Below are positions 39,040 through 48,619 of a stretch of 48,619 nt of DNA, in pieces. The stretch lies in NCBI GenBank assembly GCA_029007725.1, contig JAQXIJ010000065.1, positions 1 to 48,619 on the forward strand. Reading direction: 5' to 3'. Source of the stretch: Bacillota bacterium. Its GTDB lineage: Bacteria; Bacillota; Clostridia; UBA1381. The position numbers and the translations under genes are program-made. The notes under the pieces are model-generated. The model did no database searches, was not told where the DNA came from, and saw only the letters and a list, made by a program, of their open reading frames with translations. Every line of letters starts with the position of its first letter. Positions within the stretch are counted from its first letter, which is position 1.

Positions 39040-40458
39040 TTAATTTATCAATTCGCCGTTTAAGCTCCACGTATGAGCCTCGGTAATTTTCACCTTAACA
39101 TATTTTCCTGCAAGCGACTCATCACCCCGAAAGTTCACTATTTTTGCCGTTTCGCTTCTGCCCGAGAGCATTTTGGCATTGTTTTTGCTTTGTCCGTCAA
39201 CCAAAACTTCGACAATTTTTCCGACATACGCGTCATTTTTTCGTTTTGAAATCTCGTTCTGCACCTCCAACAGTCTGTTGAAATTCTTATGAATCTCATC
39301 ATTTGTCAGCACAAAATCAAGCTTTGCCGCCGGAGTTCCTTCTCGGCGCGAATATATAAACGAAAAAATGTTGTCAAATTCCACCCGTCGCAAAACATCC
39401 AGCGTGTCCTCAAAATCCTCGTTCGTTTCAGTAGGAAATCCGACGATTACGTCGGTTGACAGAGCAATTCCCGGAATCCTCTCCTTTACGCGATGTATTT
39501 TTTCAATATATTCCTCCTTGGTGTACTTTCGGTTCATTTCTTTTAAAACTCGATTGTTGCCTGCCTGAAACGGCAGATGCAACTGTGGACAAACCTTGTC
39601 GCACTCAACCATAGCGTCAATCAGCCTATCGCCGAAATCCTTGGGGTGTGAAGTCATAAATCGTATTCGCTTGACGCCGTCAAGTGCGTTTACCATACGC
39701 AAAAGATCTGAAAAATCAATATTTTCGTCAAGATCCTTGCCGTAGGAATTTACGTTCTGTCCCAAAAGGCATATTTCGGTCACACCGTCCGCCACCAGTT
39801 TTTTAATTTCGTCAAGAATTTTTTCCGGCTTTCGGCTGCGTTCTCTGCCGCGCACATACGGCACAATGCAGTAAGAGCAACAATTGTTGCAGCCGTACAT
39901 AATGCTGACCCATGCCTTGTCGGGTGAATCGCGCTTTATCGGAATATCTTCAGCAATGGCACCGTCGCTGTTTTGGATGTCAATAACAGCGGAGTTTCCG
40001 GTAATTGTTTCATATAAAAGCTGCGGCAGCTTATAAAGCGCATGCGTACCGAAGATCAAATCCACATGCGAATAAACCTTTTTTATGCGCTCAACTATGT
40101 GCTCCTGCTGAACCATGCAGCCACAAAGTCCGATAATCATCTCGGGGCGGCTTTCCTTAATGTGCTTTAAAATTCCGAGTCTGCCGTACACCCTGTCCTC
40201 GGCGTTTTCACGCACGGCGCAGGTGTTGTAAATCACCAGGTCGGCATTTTCGGCGCTGTCGCAAAAATCATAGCCGCACTCTTCCAGCATTCCTCGGATT
40301 CGCTCAGTGTCATTTTCGTTTTGCTGACAGCCGTAGGTTTCCGTATTGGCACGCGGCTTTCTTCCGTTTCTAACATAAAAATTGCTATTTATCTCTTTAA
40401 TTTTATATAAAAAAGACTTTTGCTTCTCAATTTCGTCCTCCGGTATATAGTTTGTCAT
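39040..40458 (-). CDS. miaB: tRNA-2-methylthio-N6-dimethylallyladenosine synthase MiaB
   Basis: A 472-aa radical SAM methylthiotransferase. The N-terminal domain has the three cluster cysteines in TYGCQQNENDT (C44), NTCAVRE and GLCGCMVQ. The radical SAM CxxxCxxC motif is CNNCCSYC, followed by RGRERS, and a TRAM RNA-binding domain ends the protein. It adds the ms2 group at C2 of i6A37, acting after MiaA. The N-terminal extension of about 38 residues is common in clostridial MiaB. First gene of the row down to miaA; the promoter is at 40490-40518 and GGAGG precedes the ATG. Confidence 0.97.
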   Translation of the reverse strand: MTNYIPEDEIEKQKSFLYKIKEINSNFYVRNGRKPRANTETYGCQQNENDTERIRGMLEECGYDFCDSAENADLVIYNTCAVRENAEDRVYGRLGILKHIKESRPEMIIGLCGCMVQQEHIVERIKKVYSHVDLIFGTHALYKLPQLLYETITGNSAVIDIQNSDGAIAEDIPIKRDSPDKAWVSIMYGCNNCCSYCIVPYVRGRERSRKPEKILDEIKKLVADGVTEICLLGQNVNSYGKDLDENIDFSDLLRMVNALDGVKRIRFMTSHPKDFGDRLIDAMVECDKVCPQLHLPFQAGNNRVLKEMNRKYTKEEYIEKIHRVKERIPGIALSTDVIVGFPTETNEDFEDTLDVLRRVEFDNIFSFIYSRREGTPAAKLDFVLTNDEIHKNFNRLLEVQNEISKRKNDAYVGKIVEVLVDGQSKNNAKMLSGRSETAKIVNFRGDESLAGKYVKVKITEAHTWSLNGELIN

Positions 40459-40489
40459 ATTTCCTCCAAAGTACTATAATAATACTCTT

Positions 40490-40518
40490 ATTTTATCATA
40501 TTTTCGTGGAAAACACAA
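40490..40518 (-). promoter_or_regulatory. SigA-type promoter of the miaB-miaA row
   Basis: On the minus strand: TTGTGT (40518-40513), 17 nt and TAAAAT (40495-40490). The -35 box is only 7 bp from the -35 of the divergent promoter. Confidence 0.65.
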
Positions 40519-40525
40519 TATATAA

Positions 40526-40554
40526 TTGCCTTTTCGGTGAAAAAATGCTATAAT
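40526..40554 (+). promoter_or_regulatory. SigA-type promoter of the metallophosphoesterase
   Basis: TTGCCT (40526-40531), 17 nt and a perfect TATAAT (40549-40554). The leader of about 58 nt has only a weak CGCCA/TGGCG fold; AAAGAGG lies ahead of the ATG at 40619. Confidence 0.65.
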
Positions 40555-40618
40555 ACAGACAATCGCCACGGATAAATTCACCTTTGGCGGCATATACTCC
40601 CCGTAAAGAGGTTTTGTT

Positions 40619-41437
40619 ATGAAAAAATTCAACGGATTTTCAAATGCGGCAAAAGCCTCCGGGCTTTTCGCCGATGCTCAGACCACCTTTTATGACATTA
40701 TGTCGCACAGACTTCCCAAAGAATTTGACGGATTTAAAATTGCGCAAATTTCGGATATTCATTCGCGCCCTTGTACAGGGATTTGTGAGGAAATTGCAAA
40801 TTTTTCGCCGGATATTATAGCAATCACCGGCGACCTGGTTCACGATGACAACAAAAGCTACGATGCGGTTACGCGGCTTATCGCAGATCTTGTCGGCATA
40901 GCGCCGGTTTATATGTCAAGCGGAAATCACGACGTCTGGCACGTCGGTCACAGCCGTATTTTCCGCGAATTTTGCAGTCTTGGCGCGGTGCTGCTTGACG
41001 AAAAGCGCGCCATACTGTCAAAAAACGGCGCACATATTGCGCTTTTCGGTATTTCCGACCCATTTTCACACGTCAATTCGGCAATCTGCCGTAACGTAAA
41101 AAACAGCCTTTCGGCGCTGCCCGATTTTGACGGATACAAAATTTTGCTGTTTCACCGTGCAAATCTTTTCGATCTTATAAAGGACGCCGGATTTGATTTG
41201 GTTTTGTCCGGGCATATGCACGGCGGTCAGATTCAGATTCCTCATATGGGCGGGCTTTTGGCGCCGTCCTCTTCGATTGCATCCGGCTCACGCATGATTT
41301 TTCCGAAATATTGCAGTGGACGCTTTTTATACGACGACACAACCATGATAGTTTCGCGTGGAATCGGAAACACGCTTCCAATTCCGAGGCTTTTTAACCC
41401 TCCTGAGGTCTGTGCTGTCACACTCAGAAAGAATTAA
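40619..41437 (+). CDS. Calcineurin-like metallophosphoesterase (YaeI/YkuE type)
   Basis: A 272-aa dimetal phosphoesterase with the five family motifs in order: SDIHSRP, GDLVHDD, SGNHDVW, LLFHRANLF (where HxP is more usual) and SGHMHGGQ. Size and the closing region (FLYDDTTMIVSRGIGNTLPIPRLFNPPEVC) match the YaeI/YkuE group, some of which cleave lipid phosphates such as UDP-diacylglucosamine. No signal peptide or membrane anchor is evident, unlike several relatives. The substrate is unknown. Monocistronic, with its own promoter and a strong bidirectional terminator. Confidence 0.9.
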   Translation: MKKFNGFSNAAKASGLFADAQTTFYDIMSHRLPKEFDGFKIAQISDIHSRPCTGICEEIANFSPDIIAITGDLVHDDNKSYDAVTRLIADLVGIAPVYMSSGNHDVWHVGHSRIFREFCSLGAVLLDEKRAILSKNGAHIALFGISDPFSHVNSAICRNVKNSLSALPDFDGYKILLFHRANLFDLIKDAGFDLVLSGHMHGGQIQIPHMGGLLAPSSSIASGSRMIFPKYCSGRFLYDDTTMIVSRGIGNTLPIPRLFNPPEVCAVTLRKN

Positions 41438-41478
41438 AAGGGCACAAAAAAACTAACGGCGTCTTTTGTGCCCTTTTT
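41436..41478. terminator. Strong bidirectional terminator between converging units
   Basis: GGGCACAAAA (41440-41449) pairs perfectly with TTTTGTGCCC (41464-41473), with flanking A4 and T5 runs. It ends both the phosphoesterase gene and the V-type ATPase operon. Confidence 0.88.
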
Positions 41479-41496
41479 ACATTTTTTTATTTCGTA

Positions 41497-42141
41497 CTAT
41501 TTTTCAATCTTCTCCAGAATTATCATGTCCTTCACCTTAAGCAGCCGTATGCTGTTGCTGCGTTCACTTTCATCCAGCTTCATGATTATATATCGGATAG
41601 TTTCGTGGTAATTCGGAATCATAACATATTCAAGCGCGTTTACGCGGCGGCGCGTGCGCTCAATTTCGCCAGCCATAAGCGCAAGCGACTTTTCAAGTGA
41701 GGCAAGACGGACAATCTTGTCGCGCAGCTTAAAAATAATCTCCACAGCTCGGTCCAAATCGCAGCTTGTGTGCGCATAGCCATAGGAAAAAATGTCATTT
41801 TCCTCTCCATGCATTTTATACGAAAATTCCGGAATCCTAACACTCATGAAATTGTTTTCGACAACTTCCGGCGACGCTGTCTGCTTTGGCAGCAAAAGCG
41901 CCGTTTTAAGATCCTTTTCACCCATAGTCGCCGCTGAAGACTGCAAATATTTTTGTGACAAAACAAGCTTTTCTTCAACCTCTGCTCTCAGTTTCTTTTC
42001 CTCGCGCATCATTTCAAGAAACCGCCGCATGAGCTCATCGCGTTTGTCCTTTAAGAGCTTGTGACCGCGCAGCGCGACTTCAAGACTTTTTTTCAAGCGC
42101 GAAAGTTCCATGCGCGTCGGATTTACGTTTAAGACTGCCAC
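41497..42141 (-). CDS. ntpD: V-type ATPase subunit D (central shaft)
   Basis: A 214-aa, largely coiled-coil protein forming the rotor shaft between the catalytic hexamer and the membrane ring. The N-terminus MAVLNVNPTRMELSRLKKSL and then GHKLLKDKRDELMRRF are the subunit D signature. The start is taken as GTG 42141, with GAGGTG 6 nt upstream, rather than ATG 42162, because it gives the conserved N-terminus. Last gene of the operon. Confidence 0.95.
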   Translation of the reverse strand: MAVLNVNPTRMELSRLKKSLEVALRGHKLLKDKRDELMRRFLEMMREEKKLRAEVEEKLVLSQKYLQSSAATMGEKDLKTALLLPKQTASPEVVENNFMSVRIPEFSYKMHGEENDIFSYGYAHTSCDLDRAVEIIFKLRDKIVRLASLEKSLALMAGEIERTRRRVNALEYVMIPNYHETIRYIIMKLDESERSNSIRLLKVKDMIILEKIEK

Positions 42142-42151
42142 AAAATTCACC

Positions 42152-43522
42152 TCATTTGCCATAATATTCTTCTATATATTCGTCTTTTATACGTTTAAGC
42201 TCGTTTCTCGGTAAAATAGACAGAAGTTTCCAGCCAATTTTAAGTGTTTCCTCTATCGTGCGGTCAGTTGTGTACCCCTGCGAAACATACTGCTTTTCAA
42301 ACTCGTCCGCAAATTTTGCGTACAGCTTGTCGGTATCTGTAAGTGCCGCTTCGCCCAAAATTGCCATAAGCTCCTTTGAATCCTTTCCACGAGCATACGC
42401 TGCAAACAGCTGGTTCATCGTGTCCGCGTGGTCGGCACGCGTTTTTCCGGCGCCGATCCCCTTGTCCTTAAGACGTGACAGCGACGGCAAAACATCGATC
42501 GGCGGAGCTATATTTTTTCGGTACAACTCACGCGATAGAATAATCTGTCCCTCGGTGATGTATCCCGTAAGATCGGGAATCGGGTGCGTCTTGTCGTCCT
42601 CCGGCATGGTTAGAATTGGGATAAGCGTAATCGAGCCGTCTTTGCCCCTTAGCCTGCCGGCGCGCTCGTACATCGACGCAAGGTCGGTATACATATATCC
42701 CGGATAGCCGCGTCGCGACGGAACTTCTTTTCTGGCTGCCGAAATCTCGCGCAGAGCATCAGCATAGTTTGTGATATCTGTCATTATAACCAACACGTGC
42801 ATACCCTTTTCAAATGCCAGATATTCCGCTGTGGTAAGCGCCATCTTCGGTGTTGCAATTCGCTCTATCGCCGGGTCGTTTGCAAGGTTTATAAACATCA
42901 CCGTTCTTTCGATTGCACCGGTTTTTTTAAAGTCTTCAACAAAAAAGTTTGCTTCCTCAAATGTGATTCCGATCGCCGCAAAAACAACTGCAAATTTTTC
43001 ATTGTCACCCAAAACCTTTGCCTGCCTCGCAATCTGCGCTGCAAGGTTTGCGTGCGGCAGACCGCTGCCCGAAAAAATCGGCAGTTTCTGACCGCGGACA
43101 AGAGTATTCAGTCCGTCAATAGCACTTATACCGGTTTGTATAAATTCCTCCGGATAATTTCGTGAAACCGGATTCATCGGCACTCCGTTTACGTCCATGC
43201 GCCTATCCGAAATGATCGGCGCGACGCCGTCCGCCGGGTTACCCAGCCCGTCAAAAACTCTGCCCAGCATATCCTCCGAAACACCCAGCTCCATCGTATG
43301 TCCCAAAAATCTTACCTTTGAATCGGACAAATTTATGCCGGCGCTGTTTTCAAACAGCTGCACAAGCGCGTCGCTGCCATCAATCTCAAGGACGCGGCAG
43401 CGACGCCGCTCTCCGCTCGAAAGCGTAATTTCGCCCAGCTCATTATAGGTCACACCACTGACCTCGCGCACCAACATAAGCGGTCCGGCAATCTCGCGTA
43501 TGGTTCTGTATTCCTTAGACAT
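42152..43522 (-). CDS. ntpB: V-type ATPase subunit B
   Basis: A 456-aa non-catalytic nucleotide-binding subunit alternating with A in the V1 hexamer. It lacks the Walker A lysine motif of subunit A ([18 protein letters not shown] in its place), as expected, and has the [17 protein letters not shown]-type and [12 protein letters not shown] blocks. The ATG lies inside the A gene end (ATGTCTAA, 8-bp overlap), so translation is coupled. Full length. Confidence 0.97.
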   Translation of the reverse strand: MSKEYRTIREIAGPLMLVREVSGVTYNELGEITLSSGERRRCRVLEIDGSDALVQLFENSAGINLSDSKVRFLGHTMELGVSEDMLGRVFDGLGNPADGVAPIISDRRMDVNGVPMNPVSRNYPEEFIQTGISAIDGLNTLVRGQKLPIFSGSGLPHANLAAQIARQAKVLGDNEKFAVVFAAIGITFEEANFFVEDFKKTGAIERTVMFINLANDPAIERIATPKMALTTAEYLAFEKGMHVLVIMTDITNYADALREISAARKEVPSRRGYPGYMYTDLASMYERAGRLRGKDGSITLIPILTMPEDDKTHPIPDLTGYITEGQIILSRELYRKNIAPPIDVLPSLSRLKDKGIGAGKTRADHADTMNQLFAAYARGKDSKELMAILGEAALTDTDKLYAKFADEFEKQYVSQGYTTDRTIEETLKIGWKLLSILPRNELKRIKDEYIEEYYGK

Positions 43523-45287
43523 TCTCCGCCGCCCCCTTTTTCAGTGTTTCAAAGCTACTCCTCATATCCGCATAAATACTTCGGTATTCGCCCTCCATTT
43601 TCTCTTCTGAAACATATTTAATTCTGCCTATGCGTTCACGCTCAGCGATCGAAATTACTTCATCGACGCGCGCACCGGCAACCACTGCTTCTCGGCACAT
43701 ACTGTAATATTCCAAAATCAGCTTCATCATAATGAACTGCTTTTTTAGCGACGCAAAGGTGTCCACCTCATGGAATGCGTTCTGGTGCAAATAGTCCTCA
43801 CGGATAAGCCGCGCGACTTCAAGTTTCAGCCTGTCAGCGCCCGAAAGTGCGTCCATTCCTACAAGCTTTACTATTTCTTCAAGCTCGGCTTCCTCCTGCA
43901 AAATCGCCATAAGGCTGTTTCGCGAAGTTATCCAGTCGGAATCGATTTCACGCTCATACCAATCCTTCATCATGTCGATGTAAAGTGAATAGCTTTTGAG
44001 CCAGTTTATCGCCGGAAAATGCCGTTTGTACGCAAGGCTTGAATCAAGTCCCCAGAAAACTTTCACAATTCTAAGCGTAGCCTGAGTGACCGGTTCGGAA
44101 ATGTCACCGCCCTGCGGTGAAACCGCTCCGACAATGCTCAGTGCTCCCTCAGTTTCTTTGCCAAGCGGGATTATTCTGCCGGCGCGTTCATAAAATCCGG
44201 CCAAACGGCTTCCCAGATATGCAGGATATCCCTCCTCTCCGGGCATTTCTTCAAGGCGCCCCGACATTTCGCGCAGAGCCTCCGCCCAGCGCGAGGTTGA
44301 ATCCGCCAAAAGCAAAACCGAATATCCCATATCGCGGAAATATTCTGCAATTGTTATTCCGGTATATATCGAAGCCTCACGCGCCGCGACCGGCATATCT
44401 GACGTGTTTGCAATCAAAATTGTTCGCTCCATAAGCGTTTTTCCTGTTTTAGGGTCCTTTATTTCCGGAAATTCATTCAAAACGTCGGTCATTTCGTTTC
44501 CACGCTCACCGCATCCGATGTATACCACAATATCCGCATCCGCCCATTTTGCCAGCTGATGCTGAACTACCGTTTTTCCGCTACCGAACGGTCCCGGGAC
44601 AGTGCCCACACCTCCCTTTGCAATCGGAAACAGTGTGTCAATTACCCTCTGACCGGTAACCAGCGGCACATCCGGAGGAAGCTTTTTTCTATACGGACGT
44701 CCGATGCGTACCGGCCATTTTTGCATAAGCCTCAGCTTCTGTATTTTGCCGTCTGACGTTTCCAGCTCGCCTATAACGTCCTCTACCGTGTAGTCGCCGT
44801 CCTCTATTTTCTTCAGTGTTCCGCTCATTTTCGGCGGAATCATTATTTTGTGCTCAACCACCTCCGTTTCGGTGACCGTGCCGATTATTTCGCCGCCCGA
44901 AACCACGTCGCCCACCTTTTTGCACGGCACAAAATGCCATTTTTTTTCACGGCTTAAAGCAGGCACCTGTACGCCGCGCTGCAAGTTCGTTCCGACCAGC
45001 CTTTCAATTTCGTCCAACGGCCGCTGTATTCCGTCATAAATACTTCCGAGCAGCCCAGGCCCCAGCTCAACGCTGAGCGGCGCACCTGTCGATATGACCT
45101 TTTCGCCTGGGCCGAGCCCCGATGTTTCTTCATAAACTTGAATTGATGCCAAATCGCCGTGCATTTCTATGATTTCGCCGATAAGGCTGTGACTGCTTAC
45201 CCTTACCACATCGTACATATTGGCATCCAACATGCCCTTTGCAATAACGAGCGGACCGGACACCTTCTTTATTACTCCTTCTGACAT
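43515..45287 (-). CDS. ntpA: V-type ATPase catalytic subunit A
   Basis: A 590-aa catalytic subunit. It has the N-terminal barrel, the non-homologous insert characteristic of V/A-type subunit A (about 110-190), Walker A GPFGSGKT (232-239) and the conserved [17 protein letters not shown] block. It hydrolyses (or makes) ATP in V1. RBS AAAGGG before ATG 45287. Normal length, no intein. Confidence 0.98.
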   Translation of the reverse strand: MSEGVIKKVSGPLVIAKGMLDANMYDVVRVSSHSLIGEIIEMHGDLASIQVYEETSGLGPGEKVISTGAPLSVELGPGLLGSIYDGIQRPLDEIERLVGTNLQRGVQVPALSREKKWHFVPCKKVGDVVSGGEIIGTVTETEVVEHKIMIPPKMSGTLKKIEDGDYTVEDVIGELETSDGKIQKLRLMQKWPVRIGRPYRKKLPPDVPLVTGQRVIDTLFPIAKGGVGTVPGPFGSGKTVVQHQLAKWADADIVVYIGCGERGNEMTDVLNEFPEIKDPKTGKTLMERTILIANTSDMPVAAREASIYTGITIAEYFRDMGYSVLLLADSTSRWAEALREMSGRLEEMPGEEGYPAYLGSRLAGFYERAGRIIPLGKETEGALSIVGAVSPQGGDISEPVTQATLRIVKVFWGLDSSLAYKRHFPAINWLKSYSLYIDMMKDWYEREIDSDWITSRNSLMAILQEEAELEEIVKLVGMDALSGADRLKLEVARLIREDYLHQNAFHEVDTFASLKKQFIMMKLILEYYSMCREAVVAGARVDEVISIAERERIGRIKYVSEEKMEGEYRSIYADMRSSFETLKKGAAENV

Positions 45288-45300
45288 TCAAACACCCTTT

Positions 45301-45618
45301 CTAATTGTCGAAAATTATATCCGAGCCGACAGCTCTTTCGACGAATTGCTTCATCTGCTCTCTTGCTATGCCTTGAGAAATGCCGCCGCATGGCAGCGGA
45401 ACGATTGCCGGCAGCGTTGCATCGGCGTATGTTTGAACCGCCTTTTCCGCCGCGCTGTAGTATTTTTCACTGACAAAAATCACCGCAAAGTCATTTTTGG
45501 CGAGCCTTTCTATAATTTTTGACGTATCCTCCGGTGCTTTGGGCGAAAAGGTTTCCATCCCTATCGCACCAAAGTACGCCACGTTTTCAAAATCTCCTAT
45601 AATACCGACCTTATACAT
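45301..45618 (-). CDS. ntpG: V-type ATPase subunit F
   Basis: A 105-aa Rossmann-like protein of the V1 rotor (called NtpG in Enterococcus hirae). It begins MYKVGIIGDFENVAYFGAIG, then FAVIFVSEKYY and a C-terminal helix. The start ATG 45618 overlaps the subunit C stop (ATGTATAA, 8 bp), which decides it over the in-frame GTG three codons upstream. Confidence 0.93.
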   Translation of the reverse strand: MYKVGIIGDFENVAYFGAIGMETFSPKAPEDTSKIIERLAKNDFAVIFVSEKYYSAAEKAVQTYADATLPAIVPLPCGGISQGIAREQMKQFVERAVGSDIIFDN

Positions 45619-46540
45619 ACGTCTCACGCAGCCTTTCCGTAATTTCTTCCGTCGGCATAGCGCTCAGCCTGCCGTAAATTATGGTACGCAAATTTTTTAT
45701 CTCGGTCTTTTTTGCAATAATATACGCCGCAACCGTGTCAAATCCGAAAAACGAAAACTCCGCACTTTTCATGTATCCATTTATTTCATCGTCGCACCAT
45801 TTGTCAAACGTACCGGGCGATTTTTTAAAAGCCTCATACGCACCAGAATACCCTTGCTTTTTCAGCACTTTTTCGCGCGGTGCGTCCGATGCTGCCAGCA
45901 TCGGCACATCAATAAGCTCCGATTCAATCAGTGCCGCCTCCAGAAATTCAGTCGGCTTTCCCTCCGCACGAAGATATATTTTTAAATCTGCCGCAAGTAT
46001 GAGTCTCTCGGTATATCCGTGCAGAAATGTGTTTTCGTTGCTTCGCTTTTTCATCATTTCATAAAGCCGCCTATCCAGAAAAATCTCGGCATACTGCGCG
46101 TCGCCGTTTTTTGCAAGCTCGGCATATGCCTTGCGGCATACCTCGGCCAGTTCGTCCGAAAGCTCCGAATAATCCCCATTTTTAAACGCGTCTGCAATTG
46201 CCTGCGGCTCCGTCAAATACGGCTTTTTTGTCAACTCATGCCAGTCGACTGCGGCAGCTGTTGCTTTAAGGACCGCTTTTACATTATGGAAGTCATTTTC
46301 AAGCAGCAGCGTCCTTAATCCTTTCTCTCCAGGGCAAAGCTCAAAACATATATCCCACGTTTTGTTCATTTCATTGTCCAGCATTTCAAAAATGTCGCCG
46401 CCGCTGTATCCCTTTTCGCGCATAAGCTGTGCTATGTCTTCCGTGTTTTTTTCTCGCGCTGCATCTGCCAGCTGCTCGTTCGTGAACATATTGTTTTCAA
46501 GCGCTCGCACATATGCCGCGGCATAAGTATACTGTTCCAT
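45611..46540 (-). CDS. ntpC: V-type ATPase subunit C (socket between shaft and membrane ring)
   Basis: A 309-aa helical protein beginning with YTYAAAYVRALENNMFTNEQ, typical of the V/A-type C (d) subunit with its three-fold helical repeats. It couples the D-F shaft to the proteolipid ring. The family is poorly conserved; position between E and F makes the call firm. RBS GAGAG before ATG 46540; 6 bp after the E stop. Confidence 0.92.
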   Translation of the reverse strand: MEQYTYAAAYVRALENNMFTNEQLADAAREKNTEDIAQLMREKGYSGGDIFEMLDNEMNKTWDICFELCPGEKGLRTLLLENDFHNVKAVLKATAAAVDWHELTKKPYLTEPQAIADAFKNGDYSELSDELAEVCRKAYAELAKNGDAQYAEIFLDRRLYEMMKKRSNENTFLHGYTERLILAADLKIYLRAEGKPTEFLEAALIESELIDVPMLAASDAPREKVLKKQGYSGAYEAFKKSPGTFDKWCDDEINGYMKSAEFSFFGFDTVAAYIIAKKTEIKNLRTIIYGRLSAMPTEEITERLRETYV

Positions 46541-46546
46541 AAAAAA

Positions 46547-47122
46547 TCAGCTCTCTTTCTCATAAAGCGCATTGATTTTGTCACACATATCTCTGTATTT
46601 GTCCGCAAAAATGCTGTCTATCGTACAATCAAATTCAACTCTGCCATAGCTCAACACAAAGCCACCGCTGCACTCCAAATTTTCATCTGCAAGAACCGCA
46701 CCGCGAAAAATTTCAGAAACACTGCCAAAAAGCCGCTTTTTGTCCGCAGACGACATGAAAATTTTTCCTCCATTTTCGGTTCTTACGCTTTCATAAAGTC
46801 CAGAAAGCACCTTTTTGTACTCATCGTCGGGAAGCAAAACAATTTTTTGCTTAGCCGCTGCAATTGCTTTCGAAACCGCGTCTGACTTTGCCGAAAGTGC
46901 TACCAACCTTTTAAGCCGCCTGTCCTCCGCGGCTTCTCGCTCATACATGGCTGAGATTTCATTTTCCAGCTTTTTTTCGTACTCGGCGGAAGCCTCCCCT
47001 TTTTCCGTTTTAAATGCAGCGCGCATCTCCGCAGCACGTGCTCTTGCCTTTTCGACAATTTCTGCCGCCGATTTTGCGGCATCTTCGACTATTTTATCCG
47101 TAATTGGCTGTAAATCCACCAT
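46547..47122 (-). CDS. ntpE: V-type ATPase subunit E (peripheral stalk)
   Basis: A 191-aa protein with an N-terminal Ala/Lys/Glu-rich coiled coil (about 8-70) and a compact C-terminal domain (GGFVLSYGRVEFDCTIDSIF is the conserved core). It forms the stator stalk with the G/H-type subunit, whose gene is not in the window. ATG 47122 with AGGAGG 5 nt upstream. Confidence 0.92.
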   Translation of the reverse strand: MVDLQPITDKIVEDAAKSAAEIVEKARARAAEMRAAFKTEKGEASAEYEKKLENEISAMYEREAAEDRRLKRLVALSAKSDAVSKAIAAAKQKIVLLPDDEYKKVLSGLYESVRTENGGKIFMSSADKKRLFGSVSEIFRGAVLADENLECSGGFVLSYGRVEFDCTIDSIFADKYRDMCDKINALYEKES

Positions 47123-47135
47123 CTTTTCCTCCTTA

Positions 47136-47639
<504 letters not shown>

Positions 47640-47653
47640 TTAAAATTTCCAAA

Positions 47654-47679
47654 CGCTTTATCCGCGGACCGATAAAGCG
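47654..47679 (-). other. 9-bp hairpin between ntpI and ntpK
   Basis: CGCTTTATC (47654-47662) and GATAAAGCG (47671-47679) are exact complements around an 8-nt loop. On the minus strand it is followed by TTTGGAAATTTT rather than a T-run, so it is a poor terminator. It sits about 50 nt ahead of the proteolipid start and may mark mRNA processing or stability. Confidence 0.45.
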
Positions 47680-47714
47680 ACCTTGTGCACTGCCGTTTCG
47701 CCGGTCGGTGCGGT

Positions 47715-48619
47715 TTAATCATTTTTTGAAAATTCATAATATTTTGTATCCATTTTAAACGGTGTGAACTTTCTGCCGCCTCCTTCATAAAATTTCTGAT
47801 AAAATTCAACATACTGCAATCGATTTGTGTGAACATAAGCTCCAAGCATATTTATGGCAAAATTGAGCGAGTGACCGAAAAGCGCAATCAACACAAAAAC
47901 GAATATTCCAAGAGGCGAATTTCCGCCGAGCGATCCAAGAATATTCACCACCGACGCGATAACCCCGGTCGCGAGACCAAGTGCCATAAGCCGCGAATAA
48001 GACAACACGTCACCGACATAGCCGGTTATGTCGTACAAACTCAATATTCCGGAAAAAATTCTCGCAAAAATATTCTTTTTATCCCTGCCCTGAGTCAGCA
48101 CAAGTCCCAAAGTGGCAGTGATTTCCATATATATCCCGATGTTGCGCAGATGCCTAGCTGAAATCCCAATTCCGACCGCCATTACAGCTGCACCGCACAA
48201 AAGCCGTATCCAAAAACCAACATCATATACGGCACCCCATTTATCTCCGCTTTTCCATCTCATATAAAACTTGATGCAAAGCGCCGTGAGAATGTGTATA
48301 AGTCCGAACGCAATCGATATTATAAGCAGTTTAAGTGCCTGGTTTATCGGATCAATCAGAACCGGTTTAAACTCAAGCTTTCCGCTACCAAAGGTTTTTG
48401 AGACCGTACCTATCAAATCACCGAAAAAACCTCCGTACAAAATACCCCAGAACGTTGTCGAAATGCCGCAGTAAAAGAACATTTTAAACATTTGCCGCTT
48501 ATCCTTTTTTAGAATATCAAAAAATCCCAATACACCGCAAACAATCACCATAATCAGTCCATATCCGGCATCTGAAAACATCATACCGAAAAACCAGTAG
48601 TAGAAAAATGCCATAATCG
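47715..48619 (-). CDS. ntpI: V-type ATPase subunit I (membrane stator), C-terminal part only
   Basis: The frame is open to the right edge, so the N-terminus lies outside the window; the 300 or so residues seen are the membrane half. It has about seven hydrophobic segments with MMFSDAGYGLIM, YGGFFGDLIG and DVLSYSRLMALGLATGVIA, the last holding the Arg expected to face the ring carboxylate during ion passage. Subunit I forms the ion half-channels against the K ring. It is the first visible gene of the I-K-E-C-F-A-B-D operon; the small stalk gene (ntpF/H-like) probably lies further upstream. Confidence 0.95.
   Translation of the reverse strand, partial: IMAFFYYWFFGMMFSDAGYGLIMVIVCGVLGFFDILKKDKRQMFKMFFYCGISTTFWGILYGGFFGDLIGTVSKTFGSGKLEFKPVLIDPINQALKLLIISIAFGLIHILTALCIKFYMRWKSGDKWGAVYDVGFWIRLLCGAAVMAVGIGISARHLRNIGIYMEITATLGLVLTQGRDKKNIFARIFSGILSLYDITGYVGDVLSYSRLMALGLATGVIASVVNILGSLGGNSPLGIFVFVLIALFGHSLNFAINMLGAYVHTNRLQYVEFYQKFYEGGGRKFTPFKMDTKYYEFSKND

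Overview
The window reads as a chromosomal segment of an endospore-forming member of the Clostridia (Bacillota). The grounds are spoIVA, a clostridial mraZ-rsmH-ftsL-pbp-murE-murF-mraY-ftsW-murG cluster, a MurE with the DNPR signature of meso-diaminopimelate-adding enzymes, an anaerobe-type flavodiiron protein, a V-type ATPase operon and the miaB/YmcA-like/mutS/mutL/miaA gene order known from Firmicutes. By eye G+C is moderate, clearly lower in the first 2 kb. I cannot name a genus. Assignments rest on reading motifs and gene order; no database search was possible.

Region by region. 1-2092: the right end of an A+T-rich mobile element, with a TnpW-like small protein and a TnpX/TndX-type large serine recombinase, abutting the terminator of two tRNA-Ser genes (2134-2391, minus). 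2468-7733: a minus-strand operon of a DUF624 (YesL-like) membrane protein, mnmG, an MBOAT O-acyltransferase and an SGNH partner, divergent from an RluA-type pseudouridine synthase across a 32-bp perfect palindrome that is itself a symmetric bidirectional promoter. 8898-11612: flavodiiron fprA, with a roughly 150-nt structured leader, and a surface polysaccharide deacetylase. 11839-14326 (plus): a DUF6472-like small Cys protein, spoIVA and a coupled DUF3298-like lipoprotein. 14460-15989: a secreted transglutaminase-fold protein. 16119-26788: the division and cell wall cluster (minus), headed by mraZ with its repeat operator, with murD absent. 27046-30325 (plus): tex, lgt and a 51-aa Spo0E-like ORF behind a possible Spo0A box. 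30379-31854: malQ. 32071-32646: a LOG-family nucleotide hydrolase. 32881-40458 (minus): miaB, a YlbF/YmcA-like protein with a Cys-rich tail, mutS, mutL, miaA. 40619-41437: a metallophosphoesterase. 41497-48619 (minus): V-type ATPase genes I-K-E-C-F-A-B-D, with I cut by the window end; the proteolipid carries the Na+-binding residues known from Enterococcus hirae NtpK.

Most genes are core and well understood. The least explained signals are non-coding: the fprA leader (an H-type pseudoknot, a possible loop-loop contact and two mutually exclusive hairpins near the ribosome binding site), the palindromic divergent promoter at 7767-7798, and paired 7-4-7 dyads filling both promoter spacers at 11737-11807. 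I found no CRISPR array, no rRNA and no clearly novel multi-gene system.
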